Position numbers and translations under genes: made by a program | The notes under the pieces: model-generated | Told to the model about the DNA's origin: nothing | Databases searched by the model: none | The model's input: only the letters and a program-made list of their open reading frames with translations | Part shown: positions 27,122 to 35,546 of the stretch, piece by piece | Layout of the letters: every line of letters begins with the position of its first letter | Position numbering within the stretch: position 1 is the first letter of the stretch | Assembly (NCBI RefSeq): GCF_027213645.1 | Contig: NZ_JAPWGL010000001.1 | Location: 1,240,001-1,304,000, forward strand | Direction: 5' to 3' | DNA from: Pedobacter rhodius | GTDB lineage: Bacteria; Bacteroidota; Bacteroidia; Sphingobacteriales; Sphingobacteriaceae | Length of the DNA: 64,000 nucleotides

Positions 27122-27620
27122 ATTTCTTTAGCTTTTTATTGAAGAAATAAAATCCGCCGGCCATTACTAAAAGCAAAAAGGTGATGATATAAAAAGATAA
27201 ACCTCCGTTATTCTTTTTTGATAAATCGCTTTTTAATTCTTCGTTTTGGTCTTGCAGTTTTTTAATGGTTCGCATATAACCCTCTAGCCGTTCTTGCGAA
27301 TTATCTGCAACGGCCACTTTTTGTTGGTTTTGCAAGTCTTTATAGTCCATTAAAACTTTCAGCTCTTTAAATATATTGTTATCTGTTAGCACAACCTGAC
27401 GGAGAATTTCATTGGAATTTTTAATGTCTTTTTTGGTTTGCCAACCAAATATTCCGGTTCGTTGATTCAGGCTTTCATCATACTGACCGAACTTAGCACT
27501 TCGCTCTGTTAACAGTGAATTAACTTTAACACGTTGTGCCGCATAAGCGATTGTATCTTGCTGAGCAAAAGTTTGAAAACTCAGGAATAGGATGTAGAGT
27601 AGATATAAATATTTGTTCAT
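27102..27620 (-). CDS. Exported coiled-coil protein with C-terminal membrane anchor
   Basis: A 172-residue protein of unknown family. Signal peptide MNKYLYLLYILFLSFQTFAQ, a charged helical middle with coiled-coil character (about 70-140, RLEGYMRTIKKLQDQNEELK), then one membrane helix (about 143-163, FYIITFLLLVMAGGFYFF) and a basic tail NKKLKKYEKGTI. The topology suggests a periplasmic domain anchored in the inner membrane. It overlaps the 48-residue microprotein by 20 bases. Confidence 0.7.
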   Translation of the reverse strand: MNKYLYLLYILFLSFQTFAQQDTIAYAAQRVKVNSLLTERSAKFGQYDESLNQRTGIFGWQTKKDIKNSNEILRQVVLTDNNIFKELKVLMDYKDLQNQQKVAVADNSQERLEGYMRTIKKLQDQNEELKSDLSKKNNGGLSFYIITFLLLVMAGGFYFFNKKLKKYEKGTI

Positions 27621-27655
27621 GGGATATAAACGTGAAAAGGGTGGAAGTTGTTTGG

Positions 27656-27794
27656 ACTTAGTTCAATGGTTCATTTGTCATTGGTTCAATGGTTTGCAAA
27701 GCGGCTATACTGCTCAAATCATTGGTATAATCTCAATTTTATATCAGGCATCTTGCCAAATGAACAACTGAACTAATGAACCATTGAACAAGGT
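27656..27794. repeat. Inverted repeat with 15-bp perfect arms (copy F1)
   Basis: GTTCAATGGTTCATT (27661-27675) and AATGAACCATTGAAC (27775-27789) are perfect complements about 100 bp apart. The word GGTTCAATGG is repeated at 27683-27692. It fills the gap upstream of the coiled-coil gene and covers the 3' end of the SAM hydrolase gene. Confidence 0.7.
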
Positions 27795-28573
27795 TAAGGA
27801 TGAAACTCTACCCTTACGATATCGCCAAGGTGCAAACCTAGTAAACCACTTGCTTTACCTTTATTAATTGCAATCTCAAGGTGGTTACTAATTCCAAACA
27901 AGCAAAGCTTTTCGCCCTCTTGAACTTCATTGTAATGCCAGCTTAGTTGTGTAATGGTTTCACTTTTTCTGAAGTACAAAGTAAAGTCGCGGTTTTTTTG
28001 AATTTTTGTAAAAAGATCTTTCGTAATATTGGTAATTACATTGCAGAAAGTATCAATATAAACTACACTTCCCCGAATGATATCTCGCTCAATAACAGGG
28101 TGTAATAGCATCTTTTGCTCAATCTCCGCTACAGGTAAACCAATGTCTTTTAATTTACCACCTTTAGCCAGATGTGTAGCAGCTTTTACAAAAATATCAA
28201 CCAGCGGGAAGTGAAGATATTTTAAATCCTGCATAATATTCAATTCCACCACGTCATCAGGAACATCATCAAAAAGCAAAGAAAAAATACCGTTATCGGC
28301 ACCAACGAAATAGTGGTCGCGGTGTTTAACAGCAATGTATTTAGTGTTTTCGCTGTACACAGAATCTATACCGATTAAATGCACCGTATTCTTTGGGAAG
28401 TACGGATAAGCATTTTTTAGAACGAATGCAGCGTAAGAAATGTTAAACGATGGAACATCATGGGTAATATCAACTAAATTAACATTAGGCATAAGACTCA
28501 ACAAACTACCTTTAAGGGCACTCTGGTAAAAATCTTTTGAACCTAAATCTGTTGTTAAAGTAATTATCCCCAT
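27794..28573 (-). CDS. S-adenosyl-L-methionine hydroxide adenosyltransferase (DUF62, fluorinase/chlorinase superfamily)
   Basis: A 259-residue enzyme that hydrolyses SAM to adenosine and methionine. It opens MGIITLTTDLGSKDFYQSAL (the TTDFG-type motif with the ribose-binding Asp), with DITHDVPSFN, GADNGIFSLLF and the C-terminal beta-barrel (LFGISNHLEIAINKGKASGL). The halogenase-specific loop is absent. ATG 28573 was chosen because the family begins there; an upstream ATG at 28633 adds 20 unrelated residues. It is divergent from phoH. Confidence 0.88.
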   Translation of the reverse strand: MGIITLTTDLGSKDFYQSALKGSLLSLMPNVNLVDITHDVPSFNISYAAFVLKNAYPYFPKNTVHLIGIDSVYSENTKYIAVKHRDHYFVGADNGIFSLLFDDVPDDVVELNIMQDLKYLHFPLVDIFVKAATHLAKGGKLKDIGLPVAEIEQKMLLHPVIERDIIRGSVVYIDTFCNVITNITKDLFTKIQKNRDFTLYFRKSETITQLSWHYNEVQEGEKLCLFGISNHLEIAINKGKASGLLGLHLGDIVRVEFHP

Positions 28574-28676
28574 TAAAAATTCATTATTATTGCTTATTCT
28601 TGTGTACAGGCATAAGCGTCTGCAAATATTCAAATTTTAATTAATATACCCCGATAACTTTTTAAAATACTACAGT

Positions 28677-29636
28677 TTGAACGAATTAAAATTAACTCTG
28701 GATACCGTAAATCCTGCTCACTTTTGGGGGGCGAATAACGAGAATTACGAAATGATTAAAGGTGCTTTCGCGAAATTGAAACTGGTAGCGAGAGGTAGTG
28801 ATGTTAAGGTTCTCGGTGACGAACAGGAACTCAAGGCATTTGAAGAAAGATTTAACCTGCTTGTTGCACACCTTGAGAAATATAGTTCATTAACGAATAA
28901 TGATGTAGAATCTATCTTAGGTGCGAAGGCTAGCGGGGTTGCAAAAAAAGATGCAGAGCAACCAACAGGTGGCGGTGGCGAAGTAATTGTTTTTGGTACC
29001 AATGGATTATTGGTAAAAGCAAGAACTGCAAATCAGCGTAAAATGGTCAGCAGCATTGCCAAAAATGATATTCTTTTTGCTATTGGTCCTGCGGGAACAG
29101 GTAAAACTTACACGGCAGTTGCTCTGGCCGTCCGTGCGTTGAAAAATAAAGAGATCAAAAGAATTATATTAACACGTCCGGCAGTTGAGGCAGGCGAGAA
29201 CCTTGGTTTCTTACCCGGCGATTTGAAAGAAAAAATCGATCCTTATTTACGCCCGCTTTATGATGCTTTGGATGATATGATTCCTGCAGAAAAGTTGAAG
29301 TTTTATATTGAAAACCGAACTATTGAGATTGCGCCACTGGCTTTTATGCGTGGGCGTACCTTGGATAACTGCTTTGTGATTCTGGATGAAGCTCAAAATG
29401 CGACTGATATGCAGCTGAAAATGTTTTTAACGCGTATGGGACCAACGGCAAAATTTATTGTTACCGGTGATGTTACGCAAGTCGATTTACCCAAAAAACA
29501 AATGTCGGGTTTGTTTAATGGTTTAAGAATTCTGGAAGATATTAAAGGCATCGATATTATTTACCTGAGCGGGGAAGATGTTGTTCGCCACAAATTGGTT
29601 AAAGATATCCTGAAGGCTTACGGAGATATCCAGTAA
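28677..29636 (+). CDS. PhoH family ATPase
   Basis: A 319-residue cytoplasmic protein with the PhoH nucleotide-binding domain in the C-terminal two thirds: Walker A GPAGTGKTYTA (about 137-147), PAVEAGENLGFLPGDLKEK, FVILDEAQNATDMQLKMFLT (Walker B) and the sensor VTGDVTQVDL. The family is linked to RNA metabolism, with exact role unclear. The start is most likely TTG 28677, giving MNELKLTLDTVNPAHFWG, which matches other Bacteroidota members. Divergent from the SAM hydrolase. Confidence 0.9.
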   Translation: MNELKLTLDTVNPAHFWGANNENYEMIKGAFAKLKLVARGSDVKVLGDEQELKAFEERFNLLVAHLEKYSSLTNNDVESILGAKASGVAKKDAEQPTGGGGEVIVFGTNGLLVKARTANQRKMVSSIAKNDILFAIGPAGTGKTYTAVALAVRALKNKEIKRIILTRPAVEAGENLGFLPGDLKEKIDPYLRPLYDALDDMIPAEKLKFYIENRTIEIAPLAFMRGRTLDNCFVILDEAQNATDMQLKMFLTRMGPTAKFIVTGDVTQVDLPKKQMSGLFNGLRILEDIKGIDIIYLSGEDVVRHKLVKDILKAYGDIQ

Positions 29637-29640
29637 TTTC

Positions 29641-29730
29641 TGTAAAATGAAAAATGTAAGATGGATGATTAAAAAGTATAAATGCTTTAAAACCCATCAT
29701 CCATCTTAAATAAATCCATCTAACAATATT
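29641..29730. repeat. Inverted repeat, ATGGATGATGG family (copy A3)
   Basis: TAAGATGGATGAT (29657-29669) and ATCATCCATCTTA (29696-29708) form a perfect 13-bp stem. The word CCATCATCCAT is shared with 4161-4272. It lies between phoH and the small gene at 29735. Confidence 0.75.
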
Positions 29731-29734
29731 TATT

Positions 29735-30013
29735 ATGGAAAGTATCGATTTGCAAACTGACTTAAAACTTTCCTTTGAAAAATTGCCTCACAACGTAAGG
29801 CTAATCGTTTTAAAGAATGATAAAGAATGGGTCTGTAAAAAGGAAAAGCTTGGCAGACTATTTTATTTTGCGGAAGCTGATGAAGAACATCTTTTCAATG
29901 GCAGACTTCAATTATTTAAAAATGAACATAAGATAAATATTCAGGTTAAAAATGAATTTATTGGAACAATTTCAAATGAGACCTTTAAACAGGTTTTAAG
30001 CAAATTGAAATAA
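29735..30013 (+). CDS. Small protein of unknown function
   Basis: A 92-residue soluble protein starting MESIDLQTDLKLSFEKL, ending ISNETFKQVLSKLK. It appears to be mainly beta strands with charged turns (LFYFAEADEEHLFNGRLQLF). No family recognised and no signal peptide. It sits between phoH and purC, followed by a clear terminator, so it is a separate short transcription unit or the tail of the phoH transcript. Confidence 0.6.
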   Translation: MESIDLQTDLKLSFEKLPHNVRLIVLKNDKEWVCKKEKLGRLFYFAEADEEHLFNGRLQLFKNEHKINIQVKNEFIGTISNETFKQVLSKLK

Positions 30014-30018
30014 TTTAC

Positions 30019-30049
30019 ACCTCGCAGCGACCAAACTACGAGGTTTTTC
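30019..30049 (+). terminator. Terminator after the 92-residue gene
   Basis: ACCTCGCAG and CTACGAGGT pair (one mismatch) around a short loop and are followed by TTTTTC. Confidence 0.8.
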
Positions 30050-30065
30050 ATTTTACATATATTAT

Positions 30066-30110
30066 CTTCTGACTTCTGTCATCCGACCTCGGACTTTCCG
30101 ACTTTTTTAT
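30066..30110. repeat. Copy of the CCGACCTCGGACTT word repeat (E2)
   Basis: TTCTGACTTCTGTCATCCGA then CCTCGGACTTTCCGACTTTT, complementary in type to 21067-21088. It lies just upstream of purC. Confidence 0.45.
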
Positions 30111-30126
30111 TTATTTTTATCCCCTC

Positions 30127-31071
30127 ATGAAAGCATTAAAAGAAACCCATTTTAATTTCCCAAATCAGAGCAATTTCTATAAAGGTAAAGTACGCGATGT
30201 GTACACCATTTCCGATACATTTATGGTAATGGTGGTGTCAGACCGCATTTCCGCATTCGATGTTGTTTTGCCTGAAGCCATTCCTTTTAAAGGTCAGGTT
30301 TTAAACCAGATTGCTGCTAAGTTTTTAGCTGCTACGCAGGATATCGTTCCGAACTGGGTTTTAGCTGTTCCGGATCCGATGGTTACAATCGGCCGTATTT
30401 GCGAACCCTTTAAAGTTGAAATGGTTATTAGAGGTTATTTAGCCGGACATGCCTGGCGTGAGTATAGTGCAGGCAAACGTTCTGTTTGTGGCGTTTCCTT
30501 GCCAGATGGATTAAAGGAGAACGATAAATTACCTCAACCAATTATTACACCAACAACGAAAGCATCTGTTGGGCATGATGAAGACATTTCCAGGGAGGCT
30601 ATTTTAACCAAAGGAATCGTTTCTTTAACTGATTACGAAAAATTAGAAGAATATACTTACGCCTTATATCAACGGGGAACTGAAATCGCGGCAAAAAGCG
30701 GATTAATCCTGGTTGATACCAAATACGAATTCGGTAAAGCCGATGGGGTTATTTACCTAATTGATGAAATCCACACACCCGATTCTTCGCGTTATTTCTA
30801 TGCTGATGGCTATGAAGAACGCCAGAATGCAGATGAACCACAAAAGCAACTTTCGAAAGAATTTGTAAGAAAATGGCTAATCGAAAATGGTTTTCAAGGT
30901 AAGGATGGTCAGGTAATTCCGGAAATGACTCCTGAAATCGTGAGCTCAATATCTGAACGTTATATCGAACTATATGAACAAATTGTGGGTGAGACATTTA
31001 TAAAAGCTGATGCTGATGCGATTTCGAGCCGCATAGAAAGCAATGTTTTAAAGGCTTTGGAAACCCTTTAA
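30127..31071 (+). CDS. purC: Phosphoribosylaminoimidazole-succinocarboxamide synthase
   Basis: A 314-residue ATP-dependent ligase joining CAIR and aspartate in purine synthesis. Blocks: [61 protein letters not shown] and [13 protein letters not shown]. The long (about 310-residue) form seen here is the one common in Bacteroidota and eukaryotes. Its own upstream terminator separates it from the previous gene; the STAS and rnz genes follow in the same direction. Confidence 0.96.
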   Translation: MKALKETHFNFPNQSNFYKGKVRDVYTISDTFMVMVVSDRISAFDVVLPEAIPFKGQVLNQIAAKFLAATQDIVPNWVLAVPDPMVTIGRICEPFKVEMVIRGYLAGHAWREYSAGKRSVCGVSLPDGLKENDKLPQPIITPTTKASVGHDEDISREAILTKGIVSLTDYEKLEEYTYALYQRGTEIAAKSGLILVDTKYEFGKADGVIYLIDEIHTPDSSRYFYADGYEERQNADEPQKQLSKEFVRKWLIENGFQGKDGQVIPEMTPEIVSSISERYIELYEQIVGETFIKADADAISSRIESNVLKALETL

Positions 31072-31106
31072 AATTTTATACATTAGTAAAATAAAGATTA
31101 GAAGAG

Positions 31107-31484
31107 ATGAAATTTTCAGTAGATAAACACGATAAATATGTAACGCTGAAGCTTAAAGAGCCAAGGTTTACAAATGATAACGCACCAGGTTTAAAATCTG
31201 AATTATACCTGCTTAATGCAGAAGGCTTTAAAAACATAATTGTTGATTTAAGCCATGTTAAAGAATGTAAGGATGCACAAGATTTAAGTTGCTTATTAGT
31301 TGGCGACAGGCTGTGCAAGTCGGCGGGTGGTTTATTTATTGTAACCGGAATTAATGATGAAATCGCTCCGATAATAGAATTGTCAAACATATTTCAATCT
31401 GTAACGTTTGTTAATACATTAGCGGAAGCAACCGATTTCATCTTTATGGATGAATTGGAAAAAGAGTTCAGAGGCGATAAATAA
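31107..31484 (+). CDS. STAS-domain protein (anti-sigma factor antagonist-like)
   Basis: A 125-residue STAS domain similar to anti-sigma factor antagonists: VTLKLKEPRFTNDNAPGL, FKNIIVDLSHVKECKDAQDL, LCKSAGGLFIVTGIN. The phosphorylatable serine of SpoIIAA-type proteins (DSSGL) is replaced: the loop reads KDAQDL. Regulation by serine phosphorylation is therefore unlikely. It lies directly before rnz, an association I recall as common in Bacteroidota, but a terminator separates them here. Confidence 0.8.
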   Translation: MKFSVDKHDKYVTLKLKEPRFTNDNAPGLKSELYLLNAEGFKNIIVDLSHVKECKDAQDLSCLLVGDRLCKSAGGLFIVTGINDEIAPIIELSNIFQSVTFVNTLAEATDFIFMDELEKEFRGDK

Positions 31485-31504
31485 ACACATTTAAATAAAT
31501 TCTG

Positions 31505-31540
31505 GCCTCGTAGTTTTTTAAAAATCTACGGGGCTTTTTA
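31505..31540 (+). terminator. Terminator after the STAS gene
   Basis: GCCTCGTAG, a 12-nt AT loop, CTACGGGGC (one G-T pair), then TTTTTA. Confidence 0.85.
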
Positions 31541-31552
31541 TATCTAAACACT

Positions 31553-32458
31553 ATGAAATTTGAAGTTACAATTTTAGGAAGCAGTTCGGCAACACCTGTT
31601 TTTAACAGGAACCCATCGGCACAGCTCTTAAATTGTAACGAAAAATATTATCTTATAGACTGCGGCGAAGGTACGCAACAACAATTTACAAAATATAACC
31701 TTAAAGCTGCCCGAATCGATTATATTTTTATCAGTCATTTGCATGGCGACCACTATTTTGGCTTAATTGGCTTGTTGTCAAGTTTACATTTAAACGGACG
31801 AATTAAACCCATGCAAATTTTTGGCCCGAAGCCACTTCTGGAAATACTTGAAATTCAGTTTAAATATTCTGATACTATTTTAAGATATCCTATAGAGTTT
31901 TTTCCGATCGAAGCTGATGAACCCCGTCAGATTTTCGAGAATCAGGATTTGATTGTTAAAACAATTGTTTTGAATCACAGAATTCCGACAACCGGTTTTA
32001 TTTTTTATCAGAAACAAAGGCAACGCAAGCTGATTAAAGATAAAGCAGATGAAATTCCTATGGCTTATTACACAGCCCTGAAAAAAGGAATTGATGTAGA
32101 ATTGCCTGACGGGAAAATTTTAAAAAGTGAAGATTACACAACGCCGGCAGAACCGCCCAGGTGCTATGCTTACTGCTCGGATACCATGTACGATGAGAAA
32201 TATTTCCCAGCAATTAAAGATTGTAACACGCTTTATCACGAGGCAACCTTTATGCATGAACTTTTAGACCGGGCAAATGAAACCCATCATACAACGGCAT
32301 TACAGGCAGGAGAGGTCGCTAAAATTAATGGTGTAAAGAAATTATTAATAGGTCATTTTTCATCTCGTTATAAAACGCTTCAGATGCTTTTGGAAGAAAC
32401 ACAATCTGTTTTTGAGAATACAGAATTAGCGGTTGAAGGAAGGACTTTTCAGCTTTAG
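31553..32458 (+). CDS. rnz: Ribonuclease Z
   Basis: A 301-residue metallo-beta-lactamase-fold endonuclease that removes tRNA 3' trailers. The zinc motif is SHLHGDHYFGL (His62, His64, Asp66, His67). GSSSATPVFNRNPSAQ at the N-terminus, the exosite arm region around residues 150-185, CSDTMYDEKY and LIGHFSSRY match the family. Length fits the short form (RNase Z-S). A shared 3' region with the MCE gene follows. Confidence 0.94.
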   Translation: MKFEVTILGSSSATPVFNRNPSAQLLNCNEKYYLIDCGEGTQQQFTKYNLKAARIDYIFISHLHGDHYFGLIGLLSSLHLNGRIKPMQIFGPKPLLEILEIQFKYSDTILRYPIEFFPIEADEPRQIFENQDLIVKTIVLNHRIPTTGFIFYQKQRQRKLIKDKADEIPMAYYTALKKGIDVELPDGKILKSEDYTTPAEPPRCYAYCSDTMYDEKYFPAIKDCNTLYHEATFMHELLDRANETHHTTALQAGEVAKINGVKKLLIGHFSSRYKTLQMLLEETQSVFENTELAVEGRTFQL

Positions 32459-32465
32459 TTTTTTA

Positions 32466-32620
32466 TTTAACCACAAAGTACACAGAGAATAGCCGCAGAG
32501 ATGGGTACAGATTAAACGTTAATATAATCTGCATTTTGTGGGCGCCTTTTGCTGAGTTTCTACCAGCCGAACTATCCGAGGCATCCATCATACATTTTAC
32601 ATCTCTCATTTTCCATGTCA
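32466..32620. repeat. Mixed word repeats between rnz and the MCE gene
   Basis: ACCACAAAGTACACAGAGAA (32470-32489), a phrase-like repeat of a type that recurs in Bacteroidota gaps, then GCATCCATCATACATTTTAC and CTCATTTTCCATG (32581-32617), which match the ATGGATGATGG family (copy A4). No gene. Confidence 0.45.
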
Positions 32621-32632
32621 GGAATTGATTGC

Positions 32633-32667
32633 AAAAAAAAGCCTCGCAATTTAAATTGCAAAGCTTT
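32633..32667 (-). terminator. Terminator after the MCE gene
   Basis: On the minus strand AAAGC, the palindrome GCAATTTAAATTGC (32646-32659) and GCTTTTTTTT. It ends the MCE/amidase transcription unit. Confidence 0.75.
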
Positions 32668-32689
32668 CGGTTTTTATAAAAAATAATTA

Positions 32690-33643
32690 TTACTTATCTT
32701 TTTTATTTCCACCTCCAAATACAGAGAAGTGAACATAACGTTTAGGATTAGCCTTTAAATCTATCATCAATTCATCAAGGTTTTTTGAAGCATTGTTTAA
32801 GTTTTGATACATCTTATCATCATTCAATAATAAGCCTAAACTCCCTTTCCCATCTTTAATCCCTGAAATTACGCTTTGTAAGTCGGCAATAGCATTATTT
32901 GCATTATCTAAAGTTTGTTTAAAATTAGCAGCAGCAAACTTATCAGTAACCGTATTGATATTCGTTAAAATATCGCTGATTTTCTTGTTATTGTTATTTA
33001 AGTTAGCCGTAATTCCTTCTACATTTTTAAATATTGCTTCAATACGGGCACTTTCAGAACCAACCAAACCATCTACTTTTTTTGAAGTGGTTTCTAATGA
33101 TGCCAATGTACCGGCAATGCTGTTAAAACTCCTGTCAACATTTTTCTGAAAATTAGGATTTAAAATAGAATTAACACTGCTCAAGATTGAATCCATTTTA
33201 CCAATTATCAATTCCGCTTTCTTTTGAACAGGTTCAACCTGCTCCATTAAACCTTTCTCTACATTGGCATTTAACAGAAAGCCGTCTTCAGCCATTTTTT
33301 TTGAATTGCCCAGCGACATCACAATTGCTTTACTTCCTAAAAGATCCGTACCTTCTAAACGGGCTATACTATTTTCAGGAATGTCGTATTTACTATTGAT
33401 GCTTAAGGTGGCCAGGATAGTTCCTCCGGGCTCCAGTTGTAATGCTGCCACACGTCCAATCTGATAACCGTTAATTAAGACCGGTTTTGATACTGTCAGA
33501 CCGTCAACCCTGGTGTACCTGGCAAATAGTTTGGTTTCGCTTGAAAAGATAGAGTTACCTTTTAAAAAGTTGTATCCGATAATTAATAAAGCTATGGCAA
33601 ATGCGGCTAAAATACCTACTTTGGTTTCATTCCTAATCTTCAT
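32690..33643 (-). CDS. MCE/MlaD family protein
   Basis: A 317-residue inner-membrane-anchored periplasmic protein of a lipid-transport (Mla-like) system. One N-terminal membrane helix (VGILAAFAIALLIIGYNFL), then the MCE domain (about 35-120, YTRVDGLTVSKPVLINGYQIG, LEGTDLLGSKAIVMSLG), then long helical repeats (about 130-290) that probably form a tunnel. The partner ATPase and permease (MlaF/MlaE) are not in the window. It follows the two amidase genes on the same strand with about 170 bp between. Confidence 0.88.
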   Translation of the reverse strand: MKIRNETKVGILAAFAIALLIIGYNFLKGNSIFSSETKLFARYTRVDGLTVSKPVLINGYQIGRVAALQLEPGGTILATLSINSKYDIPENSIARLEGTDLLGSKAIVMSLGNSKKMAEDGFLLNANVEKGLMEQVEPVQKKAELIIGKMDSILSSVNSILNPNFQKNVDRSFNSIAGTLASLETTSKKVDGLVGSESARIEAIFKNVEGITANLNNNNKKISDILTNINTVTDKFAAANFKQTLDNANNAIADLQSVISGIKDGKGSLGLLLNDDKMYQNLNNASKNLDELMIDLKANPKRYVHFSVFGGGNKKDK

Positions 33644-33816
33644 GAGTGTTTTATTTAATGGCTACAGGCGCTAAAATTAATCATTATTACCTGCTCGAGC
33701 GCTATTTTTGATTTATTGATGTTAAATATGTAACTGTTATTACACAAATCTATCATCAGGATTTTTGTTTGATATATTATTTTTTTAGTTAAATTAATTA
33801 TCATTTATAATGCCAA

Positions 33817-34608
33817 TTATTTAACTTCTATATTTTTTTTATACGTTTTAATTGCTGTTAATATCGATTCGGCAATTTCATCTTGTCCTTTTTCGGAGTT
33901 TATATATTTTTCTTCCGCCTTATTTGAAATGAAACCAACCTCCGTTAAAACTGCCGGCATGCCACATCTTTGCAGCACGAGAACACCCTGTTCTTTTACG
34001 CCTCTGCTTAAACGCTCATCTCTGCTGATGTAACTGTTTTGAATCAATTTTGCAAACTTAATGCTTTTATCGCGAAAGGCATTTTTTAATAACGATAAAA
34101 GTATAAATGATGTCGGGTCATTTGGATCATAACCTTCATATTTTGCCTTATAATTTTTCTCTAATTTAATATCTGCATTTTCCCGAATTGCGGCATCCTG
34201 TTCTTTTAAACGATGAGAACCTGCAACCAGGGTTTCCACACCTTTAATATGTTTATTGCCCGGAGGCATCGAATTGCAGTGAACAGATATAAATAAATCC
34301 GCATTCGCGTCGTTAGCGATTTCTGCTCTTTTGTATAAATCTACATCAACATCTTTTGTTCTCGTGTAGATTACCTTAATGTCAGGAAGATCTTGTTTTA
34401 TTCTGGCGCCAAGTTTTAACGCAACTTTTAAGGAAATATCTTTTTCAGTGGAAAAATCTCCGGAAGCGCCGGGTTTTCTTCCGCCATGCCCGGCGTCGAT
34501 AACAATTGTTTTAATTTTATAACCCTGGGCTAAAGTATTTTGGGTATAAGTTAATGCCAAAAGAAGAAAAAGTATTACGGTGGAATGCTTAAAATTCATT
34601 ACGGCCAT
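33817..34608 (-). CDS. N-acetylmuramoyl-L-alanine amidase (Amidase_3), second copy
   Basis: A 263-residue exported amidase that cleaves the peptide from MurNAc in peptidoglycan. Signal peptide about residues 1-28 (STVILFLLLALTYTQNTLAQ). Zinc-site blocks are VIDAGHGGRKPGASGD (His), LFISVHCNSMPP (His) and VLTEVGFISNKAEE (catalytic Glu). It is a tandem paralog of the upstream gene and abuts its stop, so both are translated from one message. A start at the inner ATG (34599) is possible. Confidence 0.9.
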   Translation of the reverse strand: MAVMNFKHSTVILFLLLALTYTQNTLAQGYKIKTIVIDAGHGGRKPGASGDFSTEKDISLKVALKLGARIKQDLPDIKVIYTRTKDVDVDLYKRAEIANDANADLFISVHCNSMPPGNKHIKGVETLVAGSHRLKEQDAAIRENADIKLEKNYKAKYEGYDPNDPTSFILLSLLKNAFRDKSIKFAKLIQNSYISRDERLSRGVKEQGVLVLQRCGMPAVLTEVGFISNKAEEKYINSEKGQDEIAESILTAIKTYKKNIEVK

Positions 34609-35472
34609 TTAAAACGAAGTTTCTGCTAAACGTTTATAATTTTTTACGGCCCTGACAATACCGCTAACAATTTCATTCTGACCTTCAGGTGAATTCATAT
34701 AATCTTCTTCTTCAGGATTACTTACAAAGCCAATTTCGGTAAGCACTGCAGGCATAGACGCTCTTGCCAAAACGGCCAGACTTTTTTCTTGTACCCCTCT
34801 GTTAATCCTTCCTGCACTTATGTATTCTTGTTGAAGCATCGATGCAAATTTAAGGCTTCTATCGCGATTGGTTTGCTTCATAATCGAAAGCATAATATCG
34901 TTTTCGGGCGAATTGGCAATAAAACCTTCGTAGTTTTTTTGATAATTATCTTCTAAAAACATAGATGCATTTTCCCTTTTGATCACCTCATCCTGATCAC
35001 TTAAACGGCTTGTACCTGATACAAAAGTTTCTGTGCCTCTTGTAGACGTACTTTTAGAAGTAATTGTTCTGTAAACCGGCACTCTTCTGCCTTTAACTTT
35101 TTTATAATAATCTACTACTCTCGATACGCGAACCGGCATATCGTTTAAGTGGATAGAAATAAAAAGATCTGCTTTTGCATTATTGGCGATGTTTATCCGC
35201 TCGTATAACGGAATAAAAACATCAGTTTGCCTGGTATAAATTATTTTAATATCCTTGATACTGTCTTGCAAAGCCTGGCCAAGATTTAATGCCGTTTTTA
35301 ATGCAACATCTTTTTCTTTAGAATAAACACCATGTGTAGCACCATCCTTACCGCCGTGACCGGCATCTATAACAATTGTTTTAATTTTATATTCTTGCGC
35401 AAACAGCTGATTATCAGTTGCATTTAAGAGCGTTAAACAAATAATAATGGTCAAAAGTTTTTTAAGATACAT
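34609..35472 (-). CDS. N-acetylmuramoyl-L-alanine amidase (Amidase_3), first copy
   Basis: An amidase of 287 residues from ATG 35472, with signal peptide MYLKKLLTIIICLTLLNATD ending near LFAQ. Zinc motifs VIDAGHGGKDGATHG, LFISIHLNDMP and VLTEIGFVSNPEEE. Compared with its neighbour it carries an insertion of about 25 residues (YYKKVKGRRVPVYRT and after) following the second His block, as in many Bacteroidota amidases. An upstream ATG at 35517 would bury the signal peptide and sits only six bases from a -7 element, so 35472 is preferred. Confidence 0.88.
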   Translation of the reverse strand: MYLKKLLTIIICLTLLNATDNQLFAQEYKIKTIVIDAGHGGKDGATHGVYSKEKDVALKTALNLGQALQDSIKDIKIIYTRQTDVFIPLYERINIANNAKADLFISIHLNDMPVRVSRVVDYYKKVKGRRVPVYRTITSKSTSTRGTETFVSGTSRLSDQDEVIKRENASMFLEDNYQKNYEGFIANSPENDIMLSIMKQTNRDRSLKFASMLQQEYISAGRINRGVQEKSLAVLARASMPAVLTEIGFVSNPEEEDYMNSPEGQNEIVSGIVRAVKNYKRLAETSF

Positions 35473-35522
35473 CAATGGTATATTTTTCACTAATTTTGAA
35501 CGTTTTTGATTAAACATTTGTG

Positions 35523-35530
35523 CAAAAATA
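35523..35530 (-). promoter_or_regulatory. -7 element upstream of the amidase pair
   Basis: TATTTTTG on the minus strand fits TAnnTTTG, 51 bp upstream of the preferred ATG. No clear -33 TTG at 19 nt. Confidence 0.45.
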
Positions 35531-35546
35531 ACATTCAAATACGAAT

